Positions 1 through 8,145 of a stretch of 64,000 bases of DNA are shown here, piece after piece. The position numbers and the translations under genes are program-made. Below the pieces are notes generated by a model that was given only the letters and a program-made list of their open reading frames with translations, had not been told where the DNA came from and made no database searches. The stretch is from Pseudomonas sp. 7SR1. Lineage in GTDB: Bacteria > Pseudomonadota > Gammaproteobacteria > Pseudomonadales > Pseudomonadaceae. Position 1 is the stretch's first letter. Each line of letters begins with the position of its first letter. The stretch lies in NCBI RefSeq assembly GCF_900156465.1, contig NZ_LT707064.1:5285001-5349000 (forward strand), read 5' to 3'.

Positions 1-1543
1 CGTTGACCGCATTCTTCAGGTCTTGCAGGCTGCCCTGGTAATCACCCTTGACGCTGCGGGTCAGGTCACCACCGGACAGGGCCATCATGACCTCCATCGC
101 CTCGCTGAGGGGCGCGACGATCGAGTCCAGCGTGCTGTTGATCCCCGCCACGATGCGGCGGAAATCCCCTTGGTGGCGAGTACTGTCCGCACGGGTATCG
201 AGCCGACCGACTACCGCATTCTCGCTGAGCATCTGGGTGTCTTCGATCAGCGCCTGGATGTTGCTGCGCAGTTGCTCGATATTGTCGTTGATAAAGGCTT
301 TTTTGCCGGGGAACTGGGCCAGGGGCGCCGACAGGTCGCCTTCGCCGAAAGAGCGTATGCAAGCCATGGCCTGTTTTTTCACGCTGATATGGCCATCGAC
401 CATGTCGTTGATGCCTTGGGCGATCTGACGGTAGGAGCCTTGGAATCGCTGTACGTCGATGTGCACATCGATGTCGCCTTTCTCATGCTCGTCCGACATG
501 TGACGCATCTCTTCGATCAACGCCATGATGGTGCTGCGCAGATGTTCGACGGTGACGTTAATGAACGCCTTCTTGCCGGGGAAGGCTTGCAGGGGCGCCT
601 GCAGATCGCCCTCGCTGATCGATTTGATGCAGGCCATGGCTTGCTTCTTGACGTTGATATGCCCGGCGACCATATCGTTGATGCCTTGGGCCATCAGCCC
701 ATAGCTGCCAGCGAAGCGTGCCGCATCGATCTGCACGTCGATGTCGCCTTTGTCGTGCTCCGCGGACATGCTGTTCATATCGCTGATCAACTGGTTCAAG
801 GTCCCGCTCAGGCGGTCCATGGACCCCATCAGTCCGGTACGCTCAAGGCCGTTGCCACTGCCTTGCACATCCAGCTGCCCGGCCACGAACCGCTCCGCCA
901 GCCGGCGTACATCGTCGGGCTCGCCACCCAATGTGTGAAGCAGCCGGCGCACCAGGAAGAAGCCGATCAAGCCGATGGCCAGCAAGGTAGCACCACCGAC
1001 CAAGGCAATGCTGTAGATCGCCGTCTGTTCGGTCGATGCCGCAATCGCTGCATTTTTTTCCCCCAGGTCCAGGTTGTGCTGGCGGATATCGCCCAGGGCC
1101 GAAGTCACCTTTTCACGTGTCACGTCCAGGTCGAGCAGCAGACTACGGGCTTCAGGGGCCGCGCTCCTGAGGGCATTGTCGAAACGTTCCGCCCCCCGGT
1201 TGTATTCGTTGACTGTGCTGCGCAAGGCGCTGAGCAGCGTGGCGTCACGATCGTCGGAGACGAACTCTTTCTGGTACCGATCGAGTGCCTGGAGTACCGA
1301 CTCCCTGTCACTTTGCTGGGAACCGCCGACAGGTCCGGACAGGCTCTGCCATTGGCGACTGTGGCTCTGCGCCAGGGCCAGGGCCACATGATCCAGCAAC
1401 TGCAGGCTGGGCACAGTGTTGACTTGTGCATAGCTGGCGGTGCTCCTGACCCCACCCATCAGATAGAGACTGAGACTGACGAGGATCAGGATGCCCAACA
1501 GAGCTGAGGCGACCAGCAGCGAGATATTCTTTTTAACGGTCAT
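1..1543 (-). CDS. Methyl-accepting chemotaxis protein with repeated HAMP-like units (3' end outside window)
   Basis: Transmembrane chemoreceptor. The start ATG at 1541-1543 opens with MTVKKNISLLVASALLG, a first membrane helix; a periplasmic four-helix-type segment follows, and a second helix (ALVGGATLLAIGLIGFFLV) lies near 950-1020. After it comes a HAMP domain and then about three copies of a unit of roughly 92 residues containing EHxKGDIDVxID, AQGINDMVxGHI, VKKQAMACI and FPGKKAFIN. The C-terminal signalling hairpin is beyond position 1, so the gene is partial. About 514 codons are visible with no stop. It sits 20 bp downstream of the cheA stop, last of the operon genes visible here, and is presumably followed by other chemotaxis genes outside the window. 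Confidence 0.9.
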   Translation of the reverse strand, partial: MTVKKNISLLVASALLGILILVSLSLYLMGGVRSTASYAQVNTVPSLQLLDHVALALAQSHSRQWQSLSGPVGGSQQSDRESVLQALDRYQKEFVSDDRDATLLSALRSTVNEYNRGAERFDNALRSAAPEARSLLLDLDVTREKVTSALGDIRQHNLDLGEKNAAIAASTEQTAIYSIALVGGATLLAIGLIGFFLVRRLLHTLGGEPDDVRRLAERFVAGQLDVQGSGNGLERTGLMGSMDRLSGTLNQLISDMNSMSAEHDKGDIDVQIDAARFAGSYGLMAQGINDMVAGHINVKKQAMACIKSISEGDLQAPLQAFPGKKAFINVTVEHLRSTIMALIEEMRHMSDEHEKGDIDVHIDVQRFQGSYRQIAQGINDMVDGHISVKKQAMACIRSFGEGDLSAPLAQFPGKKAFINDNIEQLRSNIQALIEDTQMLSENAVVGRLDTRADSTRHQGDFRRIVAGINSTLDSIVAPLSEAMEVMMALSGGDLTRSVKGDYQGSLQDLKNAVN

Positions 1544-1563
1544 GAGCTGTACTCCAGGGAACA

Positions 1564-3705
1564 CTATTGAGTCAATTCAGGGCTGAGGGTCGTACCGTGC
1601 TTCTGCTGGCTGGCGACTTGCCCGAGTAGTTTGGGAATATCCAGGATCAACGCTACCGCTCCGTTCCCCAGGATGGTGAAGCCGCCCAGTCCGTGAGCTG
1701 TACCGAAAATCTTGCCCAGCGGCTTGATCACCGTCTGGAACTCCCCCAGCAATTGATCGACGACCAGGCCTACCCGCATCCCCGCGTAATGCACCACCAC
1801 GATGTTTTCACGGCCATGGTTGGGCTCATCGATGGCGAACATCTCGCGCAGACGCAGCACCGGAAGCACCGCACCTCGCAGGTCGAGGAATTCCTGGTTG
1901 TCGCCGTCATCGGTCGACAGCTCGATGCACTCCTCGACCAGGTCCAGGGGCACGACGTAAGAAGCGTTGCCGACTCCGATCAGAAAACCATCGATGATGG
2001 CCAGGGTCAGCGGCAGGCGGATACGCACCGTGGTGCCCACGCCCTCTTCGCTTTCCAGATTGACCGAGCCGCGCAGCGCGACGATGTTCCGTTTGACGAC
2101 ATCCATCCCCACGCCGCGCCCGGACAGGTTGCTGACCTGATCGGCGGTGGAAAAGCCTGGCTCGAAAATCAGATTGAGAATGTCGCCGTCGGCCAGCTGT
2201 TGCCCTTCGGCAACCAGGCCGCGCTCCATCGCCTTGGCCAGGATGCGTTGCTTGTTCAGGCCGCCACCGTCGTCACTGACTTCAATGACGATGCTGTTGG
2301 CCTCGTGATAGGCGTTGAGGCGAACCGTACCCTGCTCTGGCTTGCCACGTTCACGACGCACATGGGAGGCTTCGATTCCATGGTCCATGGCGTTGCGCAC
2401 CAGATGGGTCAGGGGATCGCCGATGCGCTCGACCACCGTCTTGTCCAGCTCGGTCTCGGCGCCAAAGACGTGCAAGGCGATGTCCTTGCCCAGCTCCTTG
2501 GAGACATCGCGCACCACCCGCTGGAAGCGGTTGAACGTGGCACCGATCTGCACCATTCGCAGGGTCAGGGCACAGTCGCGCACCTCCTCGACAAGGCGCG
2601 AGAGCGAGCTGGTCGCTTCAATCAACTCGCCGATGCCGCTCTGGATGGCCCCCAGGTTGGCGCCAGCGCCGGCGATGATCAGCTCGCCCACCAGGTTGAT
2701 CAATTGATCCAGTTTGCCGGCGTCGACCCGAATCAGATTACCTTCGGCCGGACGGGCCTCTTTTGCCCCCCGGCTCTTGGTCGCGTCATCGCGCGCCATC
2801 TGGTCTGGCACCTCGGGGGCCACCGCAACGACCGTCGACTCGCCAGAAGACGAACTGGCCAGCCAGGCTTCACGGGTGACGGAACCGCAGGCGACGAAGG
2901 CCTCGACCATGGCATCGGGCTCAGCATCGAGACGGCCGATCAAGGCCCGGAAACCGGCCAGGTCGCCGTTGCATGGCAACACGCAGATCCGGCTGCCCTC
3001 GCGAACGAAGTCGAAGGCCCCTTCGATGGTGGCCTGGTCGGCATCACTGACGAACCCCAGCTCAAACCCCAGGTAACAGGTTTCCGGATCCATTGCCGCG
3101 ATATCCGGCATGCCCTCGGTGATACACACGACAGCGCTGATTTGCCCGAAGCTGTTGAGGTAGCGCAGCAATGACAGCGGATCCATGCCGTTGCGCAAAA
3201 CGTCGGGACACAGGCGAAGGGACACATGCCAACGCGCGACGCAAGCCGATTGCGGCGGTTCGACCGTTGCCAGGCACTGCACCGGTTCCGGACAGTGCTC
3301 CAGGTAGCGGTCGAGACGCTCGACCAATGCCGCTCCCTGCCGCTCGTGCTCTGCTGTCATGCCTTGCAGGTCGCCGTGGCTGGCAAGCAATTCAATGAGC
3401 GTGCACAAGTGGTCCCGCACTTCGAGGAACAACGCGCTGAGCGACTCGTCCACCCGCAGCTCATGTCCGCGGACCCGATCCAGTACGCTTTCCGCGACAT
3501 GGGTAAAGGCCACGATCGGCGTGAAGCCAAACAGGCCGGCAGACCCTTTGATGGTGTGTGCGACGCGAAACAACGCGTTGATGGTGTCGGCATCATCCGG
3601 GGCCTGTTCGATCTGCAGCAGCGCGTCTTCCATCAGGAGCAGAAGCTCCTGGCTTTCGGCGATGAAGGTCTGTAGCACATCGTCCAGATTCATGGGCGAA
3701 CTCAT
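1564..3705 (-). CDS. cheA: Chemotaxis-type histidine kinase CheA
   Basis: Sensor kinase that passes phosphate from receptor arrays to CheY. The 713-residue protein has an N-terminal Hpt domain with the phosphorylatable histidine in HTIKGSAGLFG (about residue 50), a divergent middle domain (about 150-270), the dimerisation region, and an HATPase domain with LVRNAMDHGIE, DDGGGL and GRGVGMDVV. It ends in a CheW-like domain. Start: an AGAGG ribosome site lies 8 bp before ATG. The gene is directly downstream of the STAS gene (4 bp gap) and upstream of the repeat receptor. Whether the output is swimming, c-di-GMP or gene expression cannot be told from this protein. Confidence 0.95.
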   Translation of the reverse strand: MSSPMNLDDVLQTFIAESQELLLLMEDALLQIEQAPDDADTINALFRVAHTIKGSAGLFGFTPIVAFTHVAESVLDRVRGHELRVDESLSALFLEVRDHLCTLIELLASHGDLQGMTAEHERQGAALVERLDRYLEHCPEPVQCLATVEPPQSACVARWHVSLRLCPDVLRNGMDPLSLLRYLNSFGQISAVVCITEGMPDIAAMDPETCYLGFELGFVSDADQATIEGAFDFVREGSRICVLPCNGDLAGFRALIGRLDAEPDAMVEAFVACGSVTREAWLASSSSGESTVVAVAPEVPDQMARDDATKSRGAKEARPAEGNLIRVDAGKLDQLINLVGELIIAGAGANLGAIQSGIGELIEATSSLSRLVEEVRDCALTLRMVQIGATFNRFQRVVRDVSKELGKDIALHVFGAETELDKTVVERIGDPLTHLVRNAMDHGIEASHVRRERGKPEQGTVRLNAYHEANSIVIEVSDDGGGLNKQRILAKAMERGLVAEGQQLADGDILNLIFEPGFSTADQVSNLSGRGVGMDVVKRNIVALRGSVNLESEEGVGTTVRIRLPLTLAIIDGFLIGVGNASYVVPLDLVEECIELSTDDGDNQEFLDLRGAVLPVLRLREMFAIDEPNHGRENIVVVHYAGMRVGLVVDQLLGEFQTVIKPLGKIFGTAHGLGGFTILGNGAVALILDIPKLLGQVASQQKHGTTLSPELTQ

Positions 3706-3709
3706 GGTT

Positions 3710-4027
3710 TCAACCTCTCTGCTGACGAGGCGTGGCCGACTCGTCGAAAAAGCTGTGCAACCCGCTCATATCCAGTGCATCAAGCACCGCTGTGCTGGGA
3801 TTGCTCAGCAGCAGGCTGGAGCCGTGGCTCAGTGACGCCTGCTTGATCAGCACCAATAGCTGGAGTCCGGCGGTATCGATTTCGTCCACACCCCCAAGAT
3901 CCATTTCGACTTCATGGGCCAAGGGAAACAGTTCCAGCAACAGGTCCTTGCGTTCAGCGGCGGTGTAGATGGTCAGGGGACCCTCGAGCACCAGGATCCG
4001 ACGCAGACAAGCCGTGGTGTTTGTCAT
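3710..4027 (-). CDS. STAS-domain protein (anti-sigma antagonist type)
   Basis: A 105-residue single STAS domain. The typical motif VDEIDTAGLQLLVLIKQA (about residues 47-64) carries threonine at the site that is phosphorylated in SpoIIAA-like proteins. It is preceded by a strong AGGAGG site 5 bp before ATG. Its position between cheY and cheA is shared with several Pseudomonas and Vibrio chemosensory operons, where STAS proteins are accessory components. Its partner here is unknown; binding to the kinase or to a receptor is an inference from the context. Confidence 0.85.
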   Translation of the reverse strand: MTNTTACLRRILVLEGPLTIYTAAERKDLLLELFPLAHEVEMDLGGVDEIDTAGLQLLVLIKQASLSHGSSLLLSNPSTAVLDALDMSGLHSFFDESATPRQQRG

Positions 4028-4058
4028 GACAACCTCCTTTCCAGGGACTCTGGCGGCG

Positions 4059-4427
4059 CTAAGGCATGATCAGTTTGGAGACGGCACCCAGCATCTGGGC
4101 CGGCTGGAAGGGCTTGACCATCCAAGCCTTGGCACCGACGGCCTGGCCCTGCTGTTTCATGGCCTCTGCGGTTTCGGTGGTCAGCATGATCACTGGCGTG
4201 AACTTGTAGGCCGGCAGCAGTTTGGCGGCCTTGATGAAACTCAGGCCGTCCATGTTCGGCATGTTCACGTCACTGACGATCAGGTGGATCTTGCGGCCGT
4301 CGAGCTTGGTCAGGGCGTCGCGACCGTCGACACCTTCGATGACCTCGTAACCTGCGCCCTTCAACGTGATGCTCACCACTTGGCGAATGGAAGCAGAGTC
4401 ATCGACAATCAGGATGGTTTTGCTCAT
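4059..4427 (-). CDS. CheY-like single-domain response regulator
   Basis: Receiver domain of 122 residues with no output domain. The acidic pair is in ILIVDDSAS (residues 5-13), the phospho-acceptor Asp in LIVSDVNMPNMDG (about residue 54), the conserved Thr in MLTTETAE and the Lys in MVKPFQP. It is the natural phosphate acceptor of the CheA encoded downstream. It lies 10 bp after the short receptor gene and 31 bp before the STAS gene, so all are co-transcribed. Confidence 0.95.
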   Translation of the reverse strand: MSKTILIVDDSASIRQVVSITLKGAGYEVIEGVDGRDALTKLDGRKIHLIVSDVNMPNMDGLSFIKAAKLLPAYKFTPVIMLTTETAEAMKQQGQAVGAKAWMVKPFQPAQMLGAVSKLIMP

Positions 4428-4437
4428 GGGAAACTCC

Positions 4438-5619
4438 CTAGAAAAAAGTGATCTCGGATGAAGGGCTGCTCACCACAGGCTTACCGTGATGGATCGCGTG
4501 TTGTTCAGGCATCGTGTAGGTGCTTGCCAATTGCTCGAGCCAGCTCTCGGCGATGATCGGGGCAGGTGTTCCGCCGGCAAGGGCCAGTTGCTGGCGTTCG
4601 GCGATATGCGCATGCAGTTTGCAAAGATCGTTGTTGACCAAAGAAAGCATCTGGCCGACCCGGTCCTGGAACTGCAGGGCGACCAGTACCCCCGATATCT
4701 CGGTCGCAACGTTTTCGCTTTGCTGCTGAAGACTGCTGCTGGTATCGACAATGGCCTGGGCGTTATGCCGAAAGTGCTCGATCACCTGGGACACCAGTTG
4801 CTCGGAGTGAGCCAGGGTGTGTGAATCCTGCTGCGCCTGATGCCGGGAAAGCTCGACGGTGCGAGAGATCGCAGCGTTGACGGTGTTCACCGTTTCACTG
4901 ATTTTCTGCCCCGTCTCGCCGGATAGACTCGACAGTTTGCGCACTTCATCGGCCACCACCGCGAAGCCACGTCCGGCATCCCCCGCCCGCGCCGCTTCAA
5001 TGGCGGCGTTGAGCGCCAGCAGATTGGTCTGCTGGGCAATATCCCCGACGAACTTGGCCATTTCCTGCAACTGCGAGGTGAAGTCAGAAAGGAGCAAGAC
5101 CTCCTTGAGTTCCGACTCCTTGCGCAAAAGCGCGTCACGCAGGGCAACCATGATCGAATCCAGGTCCCGCTGACCGACTTCAAGGATATCCAGCAGACGT
5201 GCGCCCGAATTCTGGCCTGCGCCCTGGGACGCGGAAGCACTGATCTCCCCCGACAGCGTCGCGAAGCGGTGACTGAGCTTGAGGATCGACTCCTCGCTGA
5301 GGATGCGCGCCGCATCGATCTGGTGGCTCCAGATCGGCAGCACCTGCGCACAGACCTCACCCAATCCTTCATCGGGTGAAACGGCCAGCGGAAGGTGACC
5401 TGGCAGATCGCCTTGCTGGGCGTGCAAACGGGTACTCACTAAGCGCTTGTTCCACATGCCCATGAACAGCGAGCCCAGCAGGACAAAAGCGCAACTGACT
5501 GCGCTTGCAGGGGTGAGGTCCGCGCTGATCAGTATCGCGGCGCAACCGAGCGCTGCCGTCAAACCCGCAGGCAGCATCAAGATCAGGGGGGAAGAATCTA
5601 CCTGTCCTTTCACCTTCAT
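4438..5619 (-). CDS. Short membrane methyl-accepting chemotaxis protein
   Basis: Receptor-like signalling protein of 393 residues. Two closely spaced hydrophobic segments (about residues 11-55) leave almost no periplasmic domain, so sensing must be membrane-proximal or cytoplasmic. The conserved hairpin tip [21 protein letters not shown] and [14 protein letters not shown] are present near residues 190-230. It ends in EITFF, a hydrophobic tail resembling the short C-terminal tether motifs of some receptors. First gene of the chemosensory operon. ATG at 5617-5619 directly abuts GGAGAG; the in-frame GTG two codons later has better spacing and is a possible true start. Confidence 0.88.
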   Translation of the reverse strand: MKVKGQVDSSPLILMLPAGLTAALGCAAILISADLTPASAVSCAFVLLGSLFMGMWNKRLVSTRLHAQQGDLPGHLPLAVSPDEGLGEVCAQVLPIWSHQIDAARILSEESILKLSHRFATLSGEISASASQGAGQNSGARLLDILEVGQRDLDSIMVALRDALLRKESELKEVLLLSDFTSQLQEMAKFVGDIAQQTNLLALNAAIEAARAGDAGRGFAVVADEVRKLSSLSGETGQKISETVNTVNAAISRTVELSRHQAQQDSHTLAHSEQLVSQVIEHFRHNAQAIVDTSSSLQQQSENVATEISGVLVALQFQDRVGQMLSLVNNDLCKLHAHIAERQQLALAGGTPAPIIAESWLEQLASTYTMPEQHAIHHGKPVVSSPSSEITFF

Positions 5620-5730
5620 CTCTCCAGTTCAGTGCGGATCCGGCGGGATCCGGCGCAAGAACATCCAGCCTTGGGATGCCCGGTTCTGTTGGCCTGAAGA
5701 GATGATGGCCAAGTAATAGCAATGAAACTA

Positions 5731-5788
5731 TCGGAGCATCCTGATTTACCACTAAGGATTGCGGTTGCGCCGTAGGAGAATTCCTACG
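5731..5788 (-). promoter_or_regulatory. Conserved upstream block with CGTAGGA palindrome, chemosensory operon
   Basis: The palindrome CGTAGGAGAATTCCTACG (5771-5788) has perfect 7-bp arms and a 4-bp centre. On the minus strand it is followed by a conserved tail ending in GCTCCGATA (5731-5740 region). A near copy precedes the HD-GYP gene at 7249-7307. The palindrome resembles RcsB-type boxes bound by NarL/FixJ-family regulators; that assignment is inference. Confidence 0.6.
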
Positions 5789-5857
5789 CGCCCCGGACAC
5801 TCCGGAAGAAAAAAACCAGCGACAAGCGCTGGCAAGGAAACCCAGGTTCGTACCGCG

Positions 5858-7111
5858 TTAGCCAAAGCGCGTCTCGCGGCCTTGCACCTTGGCGCCCCAG
5901 AGCGCTTCGAGGTTCTTCAAACCCCAGGTTTTCTCCGACTCGAAGCTGACTATCCTGTCCTGCCCACAGGCCAGATCAATGCATTCGGGCGGCAGCGGTG
6001 TGCGACTCGACGCCGAGAAGAAAACCTTCACCATGGGCGTGAGCAAACATTCGTGATGCTGTTCCATGACCACCGCCAACCTGTCGCTTTGGAGTCGTAC
6101 CAACGCGCCCACCGGATAGATACCAATGCATTTGACGAAGGCGTGAAACACTTTCTGATCGAAGTGCCCTGTCCATCCGGCCATTTTCCGAATCGATTCA
6201 GCGGGGCACCAGCGATCTCGATAAGGTCGGTCAGACGTCACGGCATCATACACATCACAGACGGCTGCCATGCGCGCGAACAGGCTGATCTGGGTTCCGC
6301 ATAATTTATGGGGGTAGCCGCTGCCGTCCACTTTCTCATGGTGATGCAGACAAACGTCCAGCACCCGGTCAGTGAAGTACCTACTTTGCCCCAGCATCCT
6401 GGCTCCAGCCTCAGGGTGGGTGCGCATCGTCGTGTGTTCGTTGTCATTCAAAGGAAGTGGCTTGGCCAGGATGGCCGCAGGTATCGCCATTTTGCCCACG
6501 TCATGCAGCAAGCCAGCCAGACCGGCCTCTTCTACCAGGAGCGGCGGTAGATCCAACTGGCGTGCCAGACCAATCATCAACCCGCAGACGGCTACGGAAT
6601 GCATGTAGGTATATTCGTCGGCAGTTTTGAGGCGCACCAGACTGAGCAGTGCGTCAGGATGGCGTAACAGGGACTCGGATATCTCACCCACCATGTCCGT
6701 GACACGATCCAACTGAACGATCCGCCCCATCCGTAGCTCGCCGAACATCTCCATGACCGCGGCCTTGGAGCTGGAACAAAGTTCGGCCGCCCTTGACAAC
6801 TCTTCGCTCATTGCCGCCCTCGGACGTGGGCAGACGGCTTGTGCGCAAGATCGGTCCGACGCACATGAGGGCTGCTGTCCGCCTTGCCCCGCTTGCGCAT
6901 TGGTTTCAGCACACGCAGAAACCTGTACGTCCACCCCCTTGGACAGGTCGATCCATGCCCCAACGATGCCCGGAACAAGGATCTTTTCCAGTACCTCTTC
7001 ATTCTGGATGAGAAAGCTATTGTTCCAGAACGGACGCTCCATACAGGAACCGGTTAGCTCCTGGACAAACATTCCTACGCAAAGATCGGCCACACCGATA
7101 TGTTTCAGCAC
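5858..7111 (-). CDS. HD-GYP domain c-di-GMP phosphodiesterase
   Basis: Degrades cyclic di-GMP. The 417-residue protein starts with a DUF3391-type N-terminal domain (MLKHIGVADLCVGMFVQEL), then a variable linker, then an HD-GYP domain at about residues 165-330. That domain has HSVAVCGLM, the metal-binding HDVGK, and HHHEKVDGSGYP, so the signature residues are intact. No membrane helix is seen. It lies upstream of the chemosensory operon on the same strand, with a separate promoter region (238 bp gap) but the same upstream palindrome block, suggesting joint control of chemosensing and c-di-GMP turnover. Confidence 0.93.
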   Translation of the reverse strand: MLKHIGVADLCVGMFVQELTGSCMERPFWNNSFLIQNEEVLEKILVPGIVGAWIDLSKGVDVQVSACAETNAQAGQGGQQPSCASDRSCAQAVCPRPRAAMSEELSRAAELCSSSKAAVMEMFGELRMGRIVQLDRVTDMVGEISESLLRHPDALLSLVRLKTADEYTYMHSVAVCGLMIGLARQLDLPPLLVEEAGLAGLLHDVGKMAIPAAILAKPLPLNDNEHTTMRTHPEAGARMLGQSRYFTDRVLDVCLHHHEKVDGSGYPHKLCGTQISLFARMAAVCDVYDAVTSDRPYRDRWCPAESIRKMAGWTGHFDQKVFHAFVKCIGIYPVGALVRLQSDRLAVVMEQHHECLLTPMVKVFFSASSRTPLPPECIDLACGQDRIVSFESEKTWGLKNLEALWGAKVQGRETRFG

Positions 7112-7248
7112 GATCCAGATCCCCTCTCTGTCCGCAACCGCCCTCCCTGAATTGTCCGAATGCGATGACCAAGCGTGATATGGCTTGGATAGGCATCAAG
7201 ATGCCGCCCTGGCCCTTGAATGATAGCTATGAGCCACCAACCAAATAA

Positions 7249-7307
7249 TCGGAGCAATCTTATTTAGGGCTAGGAATCACGGATGCGCCCGTAGGGATTT
7301 TCCTACG
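7249..7307 (-). promoter_or_regulatory. Conserved upstream block with CGTAGGG/TCCTACG palindrome, HD-GYP gene
   Basis: Second copy of the block described at 5731-5788: near-identical GGAGCAATCT, TATTTAGGGCTAGGAAT and GGATGCGCC segments followed by CGTAGGGATTTTCCTACG (7290-7307). It lies about 180 bp upstream of the HD-GYP start. The rest of the 7112-7542 intergenic region shows nothing else recognisable. Confidence 0.6.
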
Positions 7308-7542
7308 ATAGTTTCGAAGTACTGCTGGGGAGGGCCCCTCTCAAATTGCGCGCTGAAAAGAGACCGAAGTCAGGTTTCATTAGACCACTACACTTGTCAC
7401 CTGCCCGCGTTACGCGGACAGATGCACTAATCGCGTTTTGAGTCGGCCTTGACGCCAGCGCCCTCCCACATGAGTTACTTGAACAGAATCTGCAACGCTG
7501 GGAAAACGAAAACGAGCCAAAGTCCCGTCCATGGCAACCGGC

Positions 7543-8145
7543 TTAGATCGCCAGCCCGGCGATGCGACCCTCGACCAGTTGCAGATAATTGCCCAACATA
7601 TCCAGCCCTTGCTGCGTCATCACTGACTCGGGGTGAAACTGCAGACCATAGATCGGCAGCTCACGATGTCGCAGCGCCATGATTTCGCCAGGCTGGCCGT
7701 TTTCATCCAGCGCATGGGCCGTAGCCACCAGTTCGCCGGGCAAAGCGCCGGCCACGAGCGAGTGATACCGCGCCACTTCCAGACAGTCAGGCAAACCGTC
7801 GAACAAGTCACGGCTGTCGTGACGGATGCGCGACACCTTGCCGTGCAGCACCTCTCGCGCCCTGCGTACCTCTCCGCCAAACGCAGCAGTGATGCATTGA
7901 TGGCCCAGGCAGATACCCAGTATCGGCAAGCGGCCCGCAAAGTGTTTGATGGCGGCCAGCGAAATACCCGCCTCGGCAGGCGAACACGGCCCCGGCGAGA
8001 CAATCAGCGACTGCGGTTGCAGTGCTTCCATTTCTGCCAGGGTGATCTGATCGTTGCGCCGCACCTCGACATCGGCACCGAGCATGCCCAGGTACTGCAC
8101 GATGTTGTAGGTGAACGAATCGTAGTTATCGATCATTAAGTGCAT
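7543..8145 (-). CDS. Anthranilate synthase / aminodeoxychorismate synthase component II (glutamine amidotransferase)
   Basis: Releases ammonia from glutamine for the partner chorismate-amidating subunit. The 200-residue class I amidotransferase starts MHLMIDNYDSFTYNIVQYL; the catalytic Cys is in ILGICLGHQCI and the His-x-Glu in GLQFHPESV. The start at 8143-8145 is chosen because AGGAGG lies 6 bp upstream and the family begins with this IDNYDSFTYN strand. It overlaps the end of the component I gene by 20 bp, so translation is probably coupled. This is probably an extra copy serving a specialised pathway, since it sits in an accessory operon with no trp or folate neighbours. Confidence 0.9.
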   Translation of the reverse strand: MHLMIDNYDSFTYNIVQYLGMLGADVEVRRNDQITLAEMEALQPQSLIVSPGPCSPAEAGISLAAIKHFAGRLPILGICLGHQCITAAFGGEVRRAREVLHGKVSRIRHDSRDLFDGLPDCLEVARYHSLVAGALPGELVATAHALDENGQPGEIMALRHRELPIYGLQFHPESVMTQQGLDMLGNYLQLVEGRIAGLAI

